Shown here: positions 1 through 6,119 of the stretch, piece after piece
Numbering within the stretch: the stretch's first letter is position 1
How the letters are laid out: every line of letters starts with the position of its first letter
DNA from: Nitrospirota bacterium
GTDB lineage: Bacteria > Nitrospirota > Thermodesulfovibrionia > UBA6902 > DSMQ01
Assembly: GCA_016207865.1 (NCBI GenBank)
Contig: JACQZD010000169.1
Span: 1-14,116, forward strand
Length of the DNA stretch: 14,116 nucleotides
Direction of reading: 5' to 3'
Position numbers and translations under genes: made by a program
The notes under the pieces: model-generated
What the model was told of the DNA's origin: nothing
What the model saw: the letters and a program-made list of their open reading frames with translations, nothing else
The model's database searches: none

Positions 1-186
1 GGTTTTGGGCTGAACCGGGTCTGGAACTATCTCAATGCTGAACAGCTCATTCTCAGACACCTTGGTCACGCCTTCTTTGAAATGCGGGAGGGCTTTTGCC
101 TTCTTCCCATGGGAAAAAACATTTTCAGGACAGACAATACACAGGGCGTAAATGAAAACTGCACAGAAAAAACTTTTCTTTACCAT
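1..186 (-). CDS. Secreted YtkA/FixH-like protein, N-terminal part (cut by window edge)
   Basis: An open frame without stop runs from ATG at 186 to the left edge and gives the first 62 residues of a longer protein. A GAGGTGA ribosome binding site lies just upstream of the ATG. Residues 1 to about 25 form a signal peptide (MVKK followed by a hydrophobic stretch), so the product is exported. The remaining residues (VSENELFSIEIVPDPVQPKT) look like the first strands of a YtkA/FixH-type beta-sandwich domain, a small periplasmic fold often found near copper and respiratory genes. It starts 38 nt after the end of the cupredoxin gene on the same strand, so the two are probably co-transcribed. The family call rests on a short stretch and is tentative; that it is a secreted protein gene is much firmer. 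Confidence 0.6.
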   Translation of the reverse strand, partial: MVKKSFFCAVFIYALCIVCPENVFSHGKKAKALPHFKEGVTKVSENELFSIEIVPDPVQPKT

Positions 187-224
187 AGGTCACCTCATGA
201 TTTGAAAAGATTTTGAAAGAAATC

Positions 225-632
225 CTATTCTATTACTTCAATAATGCCTTCCATGCCCCTTTCCTGATGGCTTTTAAAAAATAATAATTTCTTGTCGCAG
301 TAAAACGGATATTTGCCGATTTTACGGGGTGTAAACTTAAGGACCTTCGGTTCTTTATCTATGTTTGCATTGATTTCAGTGAGGGTGTCAAGGCCTTTGA
401 TTATTATATTATGCGGGACATATCCGGTTGTTTTTTTGATGGTGAGTTCAACAGGCACATTGGCTTTTACAATAATATAATTAGGGTCAAAAAAATATTC
501 GCCTCCAATAATATCAGCCTTCTGAACGCCGCGTTCATCTATGACGGCCTTAAAGACTTTTCTACCCGCATCCTCTGCAAAGACAGAAACTGCCAGTATT
601 AAAAAAAATATCAACAATCCGGCTTTTCTCAT
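225..632 (-). CDS. Exported cupredoxin-domain copper protein
   Basis: This 135-residue protein has a signal peptide (about residues 1-19, ending SVFA before EDAG), so the mature part is periplasmic. The rest fits a single cupredoxin domain: a FDPNYIIVKANVPVELTIKK strand pair as in plastocyanin-like and COX2-like domains, then VPHNIII (His74), then YPFYC (Cys112), His122 and Met127. This His...Cys-x9-His-x4-Met order is the type 1 copper ligand set, so it probably binds one Cu and carries electrons or handles copper. The start is well supported: GGAGGAG lies 5 nt before the ATG. The neighbouring downstream gene encodes another exported small protein. It is too short for a cytochrome oxidase subunit II and has no CuA motif. 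The redox partner is not visible here. Confidence 0.82.
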   Translation of the reverse strand: MRKAGLLIFFLILAVSVFAEDAGRKVFKAVIDERGVQKADIIGGEYFFDPNYIIVKANVPVELTIKKTTGYVPHNIIIKGLDTLTEINANIDKEPKVLKFTPRKIGKYPFYCDKKLLFFKSHQERGMEGIIEVIE

Positions 633-652
633 GTTTACTCCTCCATTATGTT

Positions 653-728
653 GTCATTCCCGCAATCCCGAAACTTCGGGAGCGTCGGGAATCCTTCTTA
701 AGAAAGATTCCGGACAAGCCGGAATGAC
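653..728. repeat. Dispersed palindromic repeat (GTCATTCC...GGAATGAC), copy 1
   Basis: The element begins GTCATTCC and ends GGAATGAC, with inner palindromes (CCCGAA-AC-TTCGGG near 668-681, and GATTCC/GGAAT parts on the right). It shares its ends and architecture with the copies at 3780-3838, 5967-6085 and 10561-10630, but has a different centre. It lies between the four-helix membrane protein gene and the cupredoxin gene. A further small hairpin, CCCGA-AATG-TCGGG at about 745-758, sits just beyond it, downstream of the membrane protein gene, and lacks a T tract. These look like REP-type intergenic elements that could also act as weak terminators. Confidence 0.75.
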
Positions 729-774
729 GTTTAGATACTTAGTCCCGAAATGTCGGGGTAATTTAATAACTTTT

Positions 775-1203
775 TTACAAAAGTATTCCCAACCCCAAAA
801 ACGCCTGAATAAAATAAAGGCTTACAATTAAGATGCCTATTATTAAATGCGCAGTTCTCCATTGCGTCTCAGACGCCCTTATATTTCTTGAAATTAAAAA
901 AGCGGCGGTTATCAGAGATACGATAGCTATCCCGTTGATTAAATGAGGCATGTATATTAATAAACGCCCGATGTCAATATAAGTAATTGTCAATCCCGCA
1001 ACAAATCCCGCGCCGCCCATCAGCGCCAGCACGGGTCCCAGTTTCCTGTGCCGTTTGACTATATTAAACTCCGGCGCGCCCGCTTTTCTGTTTCTTCTTA
1101 TCTTTAATCCGACTAAGCCGTGATAAACAAACAGCAGTAACACGGTTGTATTGAAAGAGGCATGTATAAGTTTCAGATAAGGTATAATTTCTCTGCTAAT
1201 CAT
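775..1203 (-). CDS. Four-helix membrane protein, DUF4079/cytochrome b561-like
   Basis: The 142-residue product has four predicted membrane helices (about residues 12-33, 55-77, 82-104, 117-140). The loop between helices 1 and 2 is basic (KIRRNRKAG). Histidines lie in or near the helices (His14 and His28 in helix 1, His52 in HRKLGP, His87, His118). This size and His pattern resemble DUF4079 proteins and the wider cytochrome b561-like group, so b-type heme binding is possible but unproven. There is no ribosome binding site ahead of the ATG at 1203. A TATAAT on the minus strand (1210-1215) is spaced so that transcription would begin at the start codon. The gene is divergent from the ZIP transporter and upstream of the cupredoxin gene, with a dispersed repeat between. 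The exact function is unknown. Confidence 0.6.
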   Translation of the reverse strand: MISREIIPYLKLIHASFNTTVLLLFVYHGLVGLKIRRNRKAGAPEFNIVKRHRKLGPVLALMGGAGFVAGLTITYIDIGRLLIYMPHLINGIAIVSLITAAFLISRNIRASETQWRTAHLIIGILIVSLYFIQAFLGLGILL

Positions 1204-1286
1204 AAATTAATTATAGTAATTTTAATTTTAAAATTCTATCACTAAAAGGACTTTCTGACAATAAGATTCTTGTGTATAATATGAGA
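1204..1286. promoter_or_regulatory. Divergent promoter region, possibly giving leaderless mRNAs
   Basis: This is the short AT-rich space between the divergent membrane-protein and ZIP genes. On the plus strand TATAAT (1275-1280) is preceded by CTGACA (1255-1260), with a short 14-nt spacer. On the minus strand TATAAT reads from 1215 to 1210, with only a weak -35. In both directions the ATG (1287 and 1203) falls about 7 nt past the -10 box, where transcription would begin, and neither gene has a clear Shine-Dalgarno sequence. The boxes are seen directly; leaderless translation is inferred. Confidence 0.4.
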
Positions 1287-2099
1287 ATGATGGAGTTGGC
1301 GGAAAATCTTCATCCCGTGCTTTTGGCGCTTATTGCCACATGCTTCACTTGGGGAGTTACGGCCCTCGGCGCCGCGTGTGTATTTATCGGGAAAGACATA
1401 AGCAGGCGCATGCTTGACGGGATGCTCGGCTTTGCCGGAGGCGTGATGATTGCCGCAAGCTACTGGTCTTTGCTTGCGCCGGCAATTGAGATGTCTCAGG
1501 GTAAAGACATCCCTGCATGGTTTCCGCCGATGATGGGGTTTTCCGCAGGCGGGCTTTTCTTGTGGATGATTGATAAATTACTCCCTCACATCCATCTCTA
1601 CATGCCTCAGGGACAATCCGAAGGCATAAAGACAAGCTTGCAAAGGACCACGCTTTTAGTCCTTGCCATTACCCTTCATAACATCCCTGAAGGGCTTGCG
1701 GTCGGCGTTGCCTTCGGAGCTGCTGCCGCAGGGTTTCCCTCGGCATCACTTGCCGGAGCGGCAGCGCTTGCCGTTGGCATCGGGCTTCAGAATTTCCCTG
1801 AAGGTCTTGCCGTTTCCGTGCCGCTGCGCCGCGAGGGGCTGTCCCGCGCAAAAAGCTTCTGGTACGGACAACTGTCCGCTGTCGTTGAACCCATAGCAGG
1901 AGTCCTCGGAGCCGCTGCGGTAATTGTATCCCAGCCTGTCCTGCCGTATGCGCTGAGTTTTGCTGCAGGCGCCATGATATTTGTCGTGGTTGAAGAGGTA
2001 ATCCCGGAGTCCCAGAGAAACGGCAACACGGATTTCGCAACCCTCGGCGCCATGCTTGGTTTTGTTGTGATGATGGTGCTTGATGTGGGACTTGGATAA
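1287..2099 (+). CDS. ZIP family divalent metal transporter (GufA type)
   Basis: This integral membrane protein has about eight helices and moves Zn2+, or related divalent metals, into the cytoplasm. ZIP signatures are clear: LAITLHNIPEG in helix 4, a second metal-site helix with LQNFPEG, then VVEP and VVEEVIPE in the following helices. A His-containing loop (LLPHIHLY) precedes helix 4. The compact form of about 270 residues with the HNIPEG/NFPEG pair is typical of the GufA subfamily. The frame is open from a GTG at 1272, with ATGs at 1281, 1287 and 1290. I chose 1287 because TATAAT at 1275-1280 occupies the earlier codons; this is an inference and the N-terminus is uncertain by a few residues. 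It is the only convincing plus-strand gene and converges with the lipoprotein gene 28 nt away. Confidence 0.9.
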   Translation: MMELAENLHPVLLALIATCFTWGVTALGAACVFIGKDISRRMLDGMLGFAGGVMIAASYWSLLAPAIEMSQGKDIPAWFPPMMGFSAGGLFLWMIDKLLPHIHLYMPQGQSEGIKTSLQRTTLLVLAITLHNIPEGLAVGVAFGAAAAGFPSASLAGAAALAVGIGLQNFPEGLAVSVPLRREGLSRAKSFWYGQLSAVVEPIAGVLGAAAVIVSQPVLPYALSFAAGAMIFVVVEEVIPESQRNGNTDFATLGAMLGFVVMMVLDVGLG

Positions 2100-2127
2100 A
2101 TAAAGCCCAAAATTTCTGCAATACAAT

Positions 2128-2712
2128 TTAAAGTCCCTGAACCGGCAAATTTTTAATCAAATTATCGCTGTCCTGAAGCGGGCCGAGAGGTTTTTTTGTC
2201 ACCTTGTCTTCATCAATCATCGGACTGCCTCCCCAGAGTTTATAAACAACAATGTCATTCACCGTGACTATTAAAGCCTTAAAGCTCCAGCCTGTTTCCT
2301 TTACGCTTCTTTTGAAACTGAGAAAATCCAGCCAGAAATTTCCGTATCTTTTGCTTGATGTGATTTTAGGCTCAAGTTCATAGGCGCGGCATTTATCCTT
2401 TGCATCAATGCACTCCTTAAGCCCTCCGTCAAGATGTTCTATTTTTACCGACGGGTTTGACATAAACCTCTGGATAATGTCCAGATAAGTCAGTATCTTT
2501 ACATTTGGCGTTGAAAACGGGTCAAAACCAAAATTCCTGAGTTCATCAAAGGTTGTTTTGCCGATGACTATTCTGTCAAATGCCGCCCTTGCCTCATCAA
2601 ATGAACCCCACGGAGATTTTGTTGTTTGTTTGGAGCTCGGAAGAAGCGCCGCACAGCCGGAGATAAGAACGGCCATAAGCAGCAAAGAAATTTTTATCTT
2701 ATTTTTAGTCAT
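2128..2712 (-). CDS. BamE/SmpA-like conserved lipoprotein of unknown function
   Basis: The 194-residue product starts with a lipoprotein signal peptide (basic KNKIK, hydrophobic stretch, lipobox LISGC with Cys20), so it should be lipid-anchored in the cell envelope. Residues about 40-70 (FDRIVIGKTTFDELRNFGFDP) resemble the 'I..GkTt.deV...lG.P' motif of BamE/SmpA-like domains. The C-terminus (GWSFKALIVTVNDIVVYKLWGGSP, then KPLGPLQD) looks like the closing strands of the same fold. I recognise this only as a conserved uncharacterised lipoprotein type. It is the last gene of the korAB run, starting 25 nt after the korB stop. No clear ribosome binding site precedes the ATG. A direct role in outer membrane protein assembly is not implied. 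Confidence 0.65.
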   Translation of the reverse strand: MTKNKIKISLLLMAVLISGCAALLPSSKQTTKSPWGSFDEARAAFDRIVIGKTTFDELRNFGFDPFSTPNVKILTYLDIIQRFMSNPSVKIEHLDGGLKECIDAKDKCRAYELEPKITSSKRYGNFWLDFLSFKRSVKETGWSFKALIVTVNDIVVYKLWGGSPMIDEDKVTKKPLGPLQDSDNLIKNLPVQGL

Positions 2713-2737
2713 TGTTTGTTTGTTTTATACTTACGCG

Positions 2738-3589
2738 CTAATAAAACTCCTCCATCGTGCCCTTTAATTTTGCAATATCAAATAACTGTTTTACAAGCGG
2801 TTTGTCTATAATTACCGGAATCCTGTCTTCTAAAACAGGGCGATGGTTCTTGTAAATTATCCCTATCGGGATGCGGTCACCCCATTCAAGGGCTTTTTTA
2901 AAAGCGCCTGCCCTGTCCTCCGGGTTATATTCAGGCTCTATTTGATAGACCCTCTGCCTGTACCATTCATATGTGTTAATTTTATTAAAAGTTACACATG
3001 GTTGCAGTATGTCAATTAAAGTAAATCCTTTATGATTTAACGCCTCTTTTATAAGCCCTTTAAGATGCTCCAGGTCTGCTGCAAAACCCCTTGCCGCAAA
3101 ACTGCAGTCAAGGGCCACGGCCAGAGCAACCGGGTTTAACTGCTCTGAAAACACGCCAAACGGCTGATTTTTCGTTACCATGCCTTCCATACTTGTCGGA
3201 GACGCCTGCCCTTTTGTAAGCCCGTATATCTGATTGTCATGGACAAATAGTTTCACATTGATATTCCTTCTCATGGCATGAATGAAATGATTGCCCCCTT
3301 CGCCATAGCAGTCGCCGTCGCCTGCAACTGCGGCTGTAATCATGTCATGGTTGGCAAGTCTTATCCCTGTTGCAACAGGAAGCGTCCTGCCGTGAAGCCC
3401 GTTAAATGTATTGCATTTTAAATAATGCGGGAATTTACCTGCCTGTCCTATTCCTGAGACAATTGTAAGCCTGTGCGGCTCTATGCCGAGCTCTGACACG
3501 GCTTTTCTAAATGCGTTTAAAATCCCGAAATTGCCGCAGCCCATGCACCACGCAGGCGTCTGTCCCTTATAGTCATCCGGTAATGGCAT
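2738..3589 (-). CDS. korB: 2-oxoacid:ferredoxin oxidoreductase, beta subunit
   Basis: The 283-residue product is the thiamine diphosphate-binding beta subunit. The enzyme interconverts a 2-oxoacid (for example 2-oxoglutarate) and acyl-CoA + CO2, using ferredoxin. Visible motifs in order are WCMGCGNFGI (Cys15, Cys18), SGIGQAGK, HGRTLPVATGI, the Mg-ThDP motif GDGDCYGEGGNH (residues 91-101), RRN, DNQIYGLTKGQASPTS and LQPCVTFN (Cys198). The Cys usually present in SGIGCS is Gln49 here. I believe this is a clade variant, but it leaves three of the four usual cluster ligands. Length is normal. GGAG lies 7 nt before the ATG, and the first codons overlap the end of korA by 17 nt, the usual korAB coupling. 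Because korA is broken, this subunit may lack its partner. The substrate (2-oxoglutarate or another 2-oxoacid) cannot be told from sequence. Confidence 0.88.
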   Translation of the reverse strand: MPLPDDYKGQTPAWCMGCGNFGILNAFRKAVSELGIEPHRLTIVSGIGQAGKFPHYLKCNTFNGLHGRTLPVATGIRLANHDMITAAVAGDGDCYGEGGNHFIHAMRRNINVKLFVHDNQIYGLTKGQASPTSMEGMVTKNQPFGVFSEQLNPVALAVALDCSFAARGFAADLEHLKGLIKEALNHKGFTLIDILQPCVTFNKINTYEWYRQRVYQIEPEYNPEDRAGAFKKALEWGDRIPIGIIYKNHRPVLEDRIPVIIDKPLVKQLFDIAKLKGTMEEFY

Positions 3590-3884
3590 TTAATTCTCCT
3601 ATTAATTCATCCGTTGTAAAAGGCCTTCCGTCATATCTGTTAATTTTATTTTTAAATTCATATCCTGTTTCAGCCCTCATAAGGCGGGCCAACTGACCTG
3701 TTGCATTGTTTTCAATGCAAATGGTAAGTTTTGCATTGTTCAGGACGTTTAAGTAATCAATTTTTGCTGCCCCCATTTTGTCATTCCTGCGCAGGCAGGA
3801 ATCTATACCTTCTGGATTCCCACTTTCGTGGGAATGACAAGAGACCGCTGATGGAAACGGATAAATCTCTCTGAAATGAAGCAT
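3573..3884 (-). pseudogene. korA: korA 3' fragment (alpha subunit C-terminus with in-frame repeat insertion)
   Basis: This frame encodes the last part of a KorA-type alpha subunit. The start, MLHFREIYPFP, matches the 'vlHf.eiyPfP' segment. The end, AKLTICIENNATGQLARLMRAETG followed by YDGRPFTTDEL, is the characteristic C-terminus. The frame stays open upstream through KNKIA to the CCCC-type repeat at 3903-3950, so the apparent ATG at 3884 is internal to the original gene and not a true start. Between SAV and AAKIDY, about 21 residues (starting CHSHESGNP) are a translation of the dispersed repeat at 3780-3838, inserted in frame at a surface segment. Most of the alpha domain is missing upstream. 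It ends overlapping korB by 17 nt. It is most likely a non-functional remnant, or one side of an assembly collapse. Confidence 0.75.
3780..3838. repeat. Dispersed palindromic repeat, copy 2 (inside the korA remnant)
   Basis: This is a GTCATTCC...GGAATGAC element made of two inverted units, each a small hairpin (CCTGCGCAGGCAGG on the left, CCCACTTTCGTGGG on the right), separated by about 11 nt. It lies in frame inside the C-terminal coding part of korA. The same ends occur at 653-728, 5967-6085 and 10561-10630. Confidence 0.82.
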
Positions 3885-3886
3885 GG

Positions 3887-4246
3887 CTATTTTATTCTTA
3901 GAAAATCCCCCCTTAACCCCCCTTTGACAAAGGGGGGAATAGGGGGATTTGTGCCGATCATCGTTGAATCATAAATAATCTGCCCGTTTCCCGTTAGTTC
4001 TTTTTCATGCAAGACGAGGCTCTCCTTATCAAATGCAACCAGAATATCAATTTTATCCCTTGATGCCATTACCGGTTTGTCAGAGAAACGAATCTGAAAA
4101 AAATTATGCCCGCCCCTGACGCGGGACTCATAATCCTGATGCGTAAAAACATGCCGGCCGGCCCTTGAAAACACCTTTGCAAGCGTGTCGCCTATGGTTT
4201 GAAGGCCCTGCCCCGCCTCACCGCCGATCTTTATTGAATAGTCCAT
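3887..4246 (-). pseudogene. korA: korA 5' fragment (gamma-domain N-terminus of the alpha subunit)
   Basis: The 119-residue frame begins like the N-terminal gamma domain of KorA: IKIGGEAGQGLQTIGDTLAK, then FTHQDYESRVRGGHNFFQIR, SDKPVMASRDKIDILVAFD and ending near GNGQIIYDS (about residue 93). Homology then stops. The tail NPPIPPFVKGGLRGD is a translation of the repeat at 3903-3950, followed by a stop. KorA is normally about 550-600 residues, so some 380-420 residues (rest of the gamma domain and most of the alpha domain) are missing between this piece and the 3' fragment, which is in a different frame. The ATG overlaps the stop of the upstream diguanylate cyclase gene by one base (TAATG). Whether the deletion is real or an assembly collapse between repeat copies cannot be decided here. 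Confidence 0.75.
3903..3950. repeat. 48-bp C/G-tract inverted repeat at the korA deletion junction
   Basis: The element reads AAATCCCCC... on one side and ...GGGGGATTT on the other, with inner CCCCCCTTTG / CAAAGGGGGG arms, forming a near-perfect hairpin of about 22 bp. It is a different family from the GTCATTCC repeats. It sits exactly where korA homology jumps from the gamma domain to the alpha C-terminus. No second copy is present in this window. Confidence 0.75.
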
Positions 4247-5913
4247 TAGTTGCTTATCTCAATTCTGTTTTTGCCTTTATGTTTAGCCAGATACAGAGCT
4301 TCATCAGCATTTTTTATTATTTCCTCAGCCTGCGTTATTTCCTTGCTGTAATTGGAAATCCCTATGCTTACAGTTATGTCTGTCTTTTCCTTAACAGATT
4401 TTCTTATTCTCTCTGCCGCTTTATGAGCCTCTGACAATTCAGTGTCAGGCAGTATAATCAAAAACTCCTCGCCGCCGTATCTGGCCACAAGGTCTATGGT
4501 CCTCACCTCACGTAGAAATATGCTTGCAATTTCAACTAAAAGCTTATCGCCGGCAATATGCCCGCAGTTGTCGTTATATTGCTTAAAATCATCAAGGTCT
4601 ATCATCATAATAGAGAGAGGATTGTGAAATCTCTTCGCCCGGGCAAAATTTTTCTTCAGTTCAATGTCCATAAGCAGTCTGTTTGCGACCTTGGTAAGGG
4701 GGTCAAAAAGCGCAAGTTCTTTTGCCTGCTCATAAAGCCTGGAGTTTTCTATCGCGACACTTATATGACTTTCCAATGCAAAAAGCAGTTTCATTGTTTC
4801 ATCGCCTATGCTGATGTCAGGGGGAGTGTAAAGGTATAACACCGCAATGACATTACCGGCAATTTTAATGGGTAAAATAATATGCCCGTGTGAAAACATC
4901 TCAGGATATTTTATTGTATGCCGGTCGTCTGTGTCGGAATTTTTTGAAATAATAATAGCGCCTGTCTGTGCCGCCAGTCCGCACAGGCAGTCCCCGACCT
5001 TTAAATTTTTATGAAGGTCCAGAAAAAACTCTGAATGACCAAGATGGGAGACAAGACGCATATTGTCGTCCTCAACAAAAAATATTCCGCCCCTGCGCTC
5101 AAACCGGAATGCCTCAAACTCTATAACTGCATTAAGAAGATTGGTTAAAGTGTCATTCAGGTTAATTGAATGGCTTATTGCCGTAGTTATTTTATAAAGC
5201 GAAGCAACCTCAAGATTTCTTTTATTTAGTTCAACGCTTTTAATCAAAAGTAGTTCTTCAATCCGCTTGCGGTCGGTTATGTTGCGGTCAATTGCCAGAA
5301 TATAAGCAGTATTTCCTATGTAAATAAGCCGTGCTGATACTTCAACCTGGAAAATCGTGCCGTCCTTTCTGATATGCCTTGCCTCAAAATTTAACTGCTT
5401 CTCTTCCCTAAGAATTTTCGCCCTTTCCGGAATGTGTTTTTTTGTTTCCTCGTCATCCAGAAATGCAATGGGCTTTCCGATTAATTCTTCACGGGTATAG
5501 CCGTGAATAGCGCAGGCGGCATCATTTGTATCTTCTATAATCAATCCGCCGTCTTTATCAAAAGACAAAAGAAAAATACTGTCAGCGGCCTGATTAAAAA
5601 GCGAACGGAACTTATTTTCACTCTTCCATAAACACGCTTCCGTATTCTTACGTCCAATAATCTCGCGGTTAAGTTCTTTCCACCTGCGCAGGGCGAATAT
5701 GAAAGAGGCCAATACGAGGAAACTCAATAAGACAAAAAATTCGGTAAGTTCAACGCCGGCAAAACTTTTATCTCCGGCCCACCTTTTAAATATTTCATGC
5801 GTATCAATGAAGATGGAGATTACATATATTACGGCTCCCAAAAAAAATATTATGGCCAGTTCCGCCATCAGCGATGCGCGTATGCGTTGTTTTGTTTTTA
5901 AACCGCCGCTCAT
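4246..5913 (-). CDS. Membrane PAS-GAF-GGDEF diguanylate cyclase
   Basis: The 555-residue protein probably makes c-di-GMP from two GTP. Domains in order: two membrane helices (about 17-36 and 57-76) with a short outside loop, a PAS domain (103-215), a coiled stretch, a GAF domain (230-390) and a GGDEF domain (400-555). The active site is RYGGEEF (480-484) and is intact. The product-inhibition I-site RTID (471-474) sits the usual five residues before it. The GAF domain carries CLCG (Cys309, Cys311), His332 in DRHT and HGH (His342, His344), a set shared with two GAF domains of the HD-GYP protein in this window. No good ribosome binding site precedes ATG 5913; Met16 is an alternative start. Its stop overlaps the korA start by one base, so expression of the two was probably coupled. 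Confidence 0.9.
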   Translation of the reverse strand: MSGGLKTKQRIRASLMAELAIIFFLGAVIYVISIFIDTHEIFKRWAGDKSFAGVELTEFFVLLSFLVLASFIFALRRWKELNREIIGRKNTEACLWKSENKFRSLFNQAADSIFLLSFDKDGGLIIEDTNDAACAIHGYTREELIGKPIAFLDDEETKKHIPERAKILREEKQLNFEARHIRKDGTIFQVEVSARLIYIGNTAYILAIDRNITDRKRIEELLLIKSVELNKRNLEVASLYKITTAISHSINLNDTLTNLLNAVIEFEAFRFERRGGIFFVEDDNMRLVSHLGHSEFFLDLHKNLKVGDCLCGLAAQTGAIIISKNSDTDDRHTIKYPEMFSHGHIILPIKIAGNVIAVLYLYTPPDISIGDETMKLLFALESHISVAIENSRLYEQAKELALFDPLTKVANRLLMDIELKKNFARAKRFHNPLSIMMIDLDDFKQYNDNCGHIAGDKLLVEIASIFLREVRTIDLVARYGGEEFLIILPDTELSEAHKAAERIRKSVKEKTDITVSIGISNYSKEITQAEEIIKNADEALYLAKHKGKNRIEISN

Positions 5914-5966
5914 ATTTTTTATTTTAGTTTTTCCCTATTAATTACAAGAGGAATCCTTTTGTAAGC

Positions 5967-5993
5967 GTCATTCCTGCGAAAGCAGGAATCCAG
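5967..5993. repeat. Dispersed repeat unit, copy 3 left half
   Basis: This 27-nt unit, GTCATTCCTGCGAAAGCAGG then AATCCAG, has an internal CCTGC-GAAA-GCAGG hairpin. Its inverted partner is at 6059-6085, with about 65 nt of AT-rich sequence between them. The pair lies between the half-ferritin gene and the diguanylate cyclase gene and could act as a transcript end or processing site. Confidence 0.85.
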
Positions 5994-6058
5994 TTTTATT
6001 TACAAATACTATCATACAATCAAGCCATAGACGTAAAATTTTCTCATTAATTCATTCT

Positions 6059-6085
6059 CTGGATTCCCGCTTTCGCGGGAATGAC
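6059..6085. repeat. Dispersed repeat unit, copy 3 right half (inverted)
   Basis: This 27-nt unit, CTGGATTCCCGC then TTTCGCGGGAATGAC, is the inverted counterpart of 5967-5993. Its own hairpin is CCCGC-TTTC-GCGGG. It lies downstream of the half-ferritin stop codon on the transcribed (minus) strand. Confidence 0.85.
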
Positions 6086-6119
6086 ACCTTTAAGTAGTAA
6101 GTTAGAGAGATAACAATTT

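Noticed and set aside
541..831. 96-codon plus-strand frame reading through the cupredoxin start and the repeat at 653-728
   Set aside because: Much of its product is translated repeat, and it overlaps two real genes on the other strand.
1669..2126. Several minus-strand open frames of 107-150 codons opposite the ZIP gene
   Set aside because: They overlap one another and the ZIP gene, whose motifs are unmistakable; they are by-products of its GC-rich codons.
3573..4246. korA split into two functional subunits (gamma plus alpha)
   Set aside because: Some enzymes have separate gamma and alpha subunits, but here the gamma part is incomplete and the other piece keeps only the last ~70 residues of alpha, so neither could form a working domain.
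5967..6085. Repeats considered as a CRISPR array
   Set aside because: Only two inverted units occur, not direct repeats with uniform spacers, and no cas genes are present.
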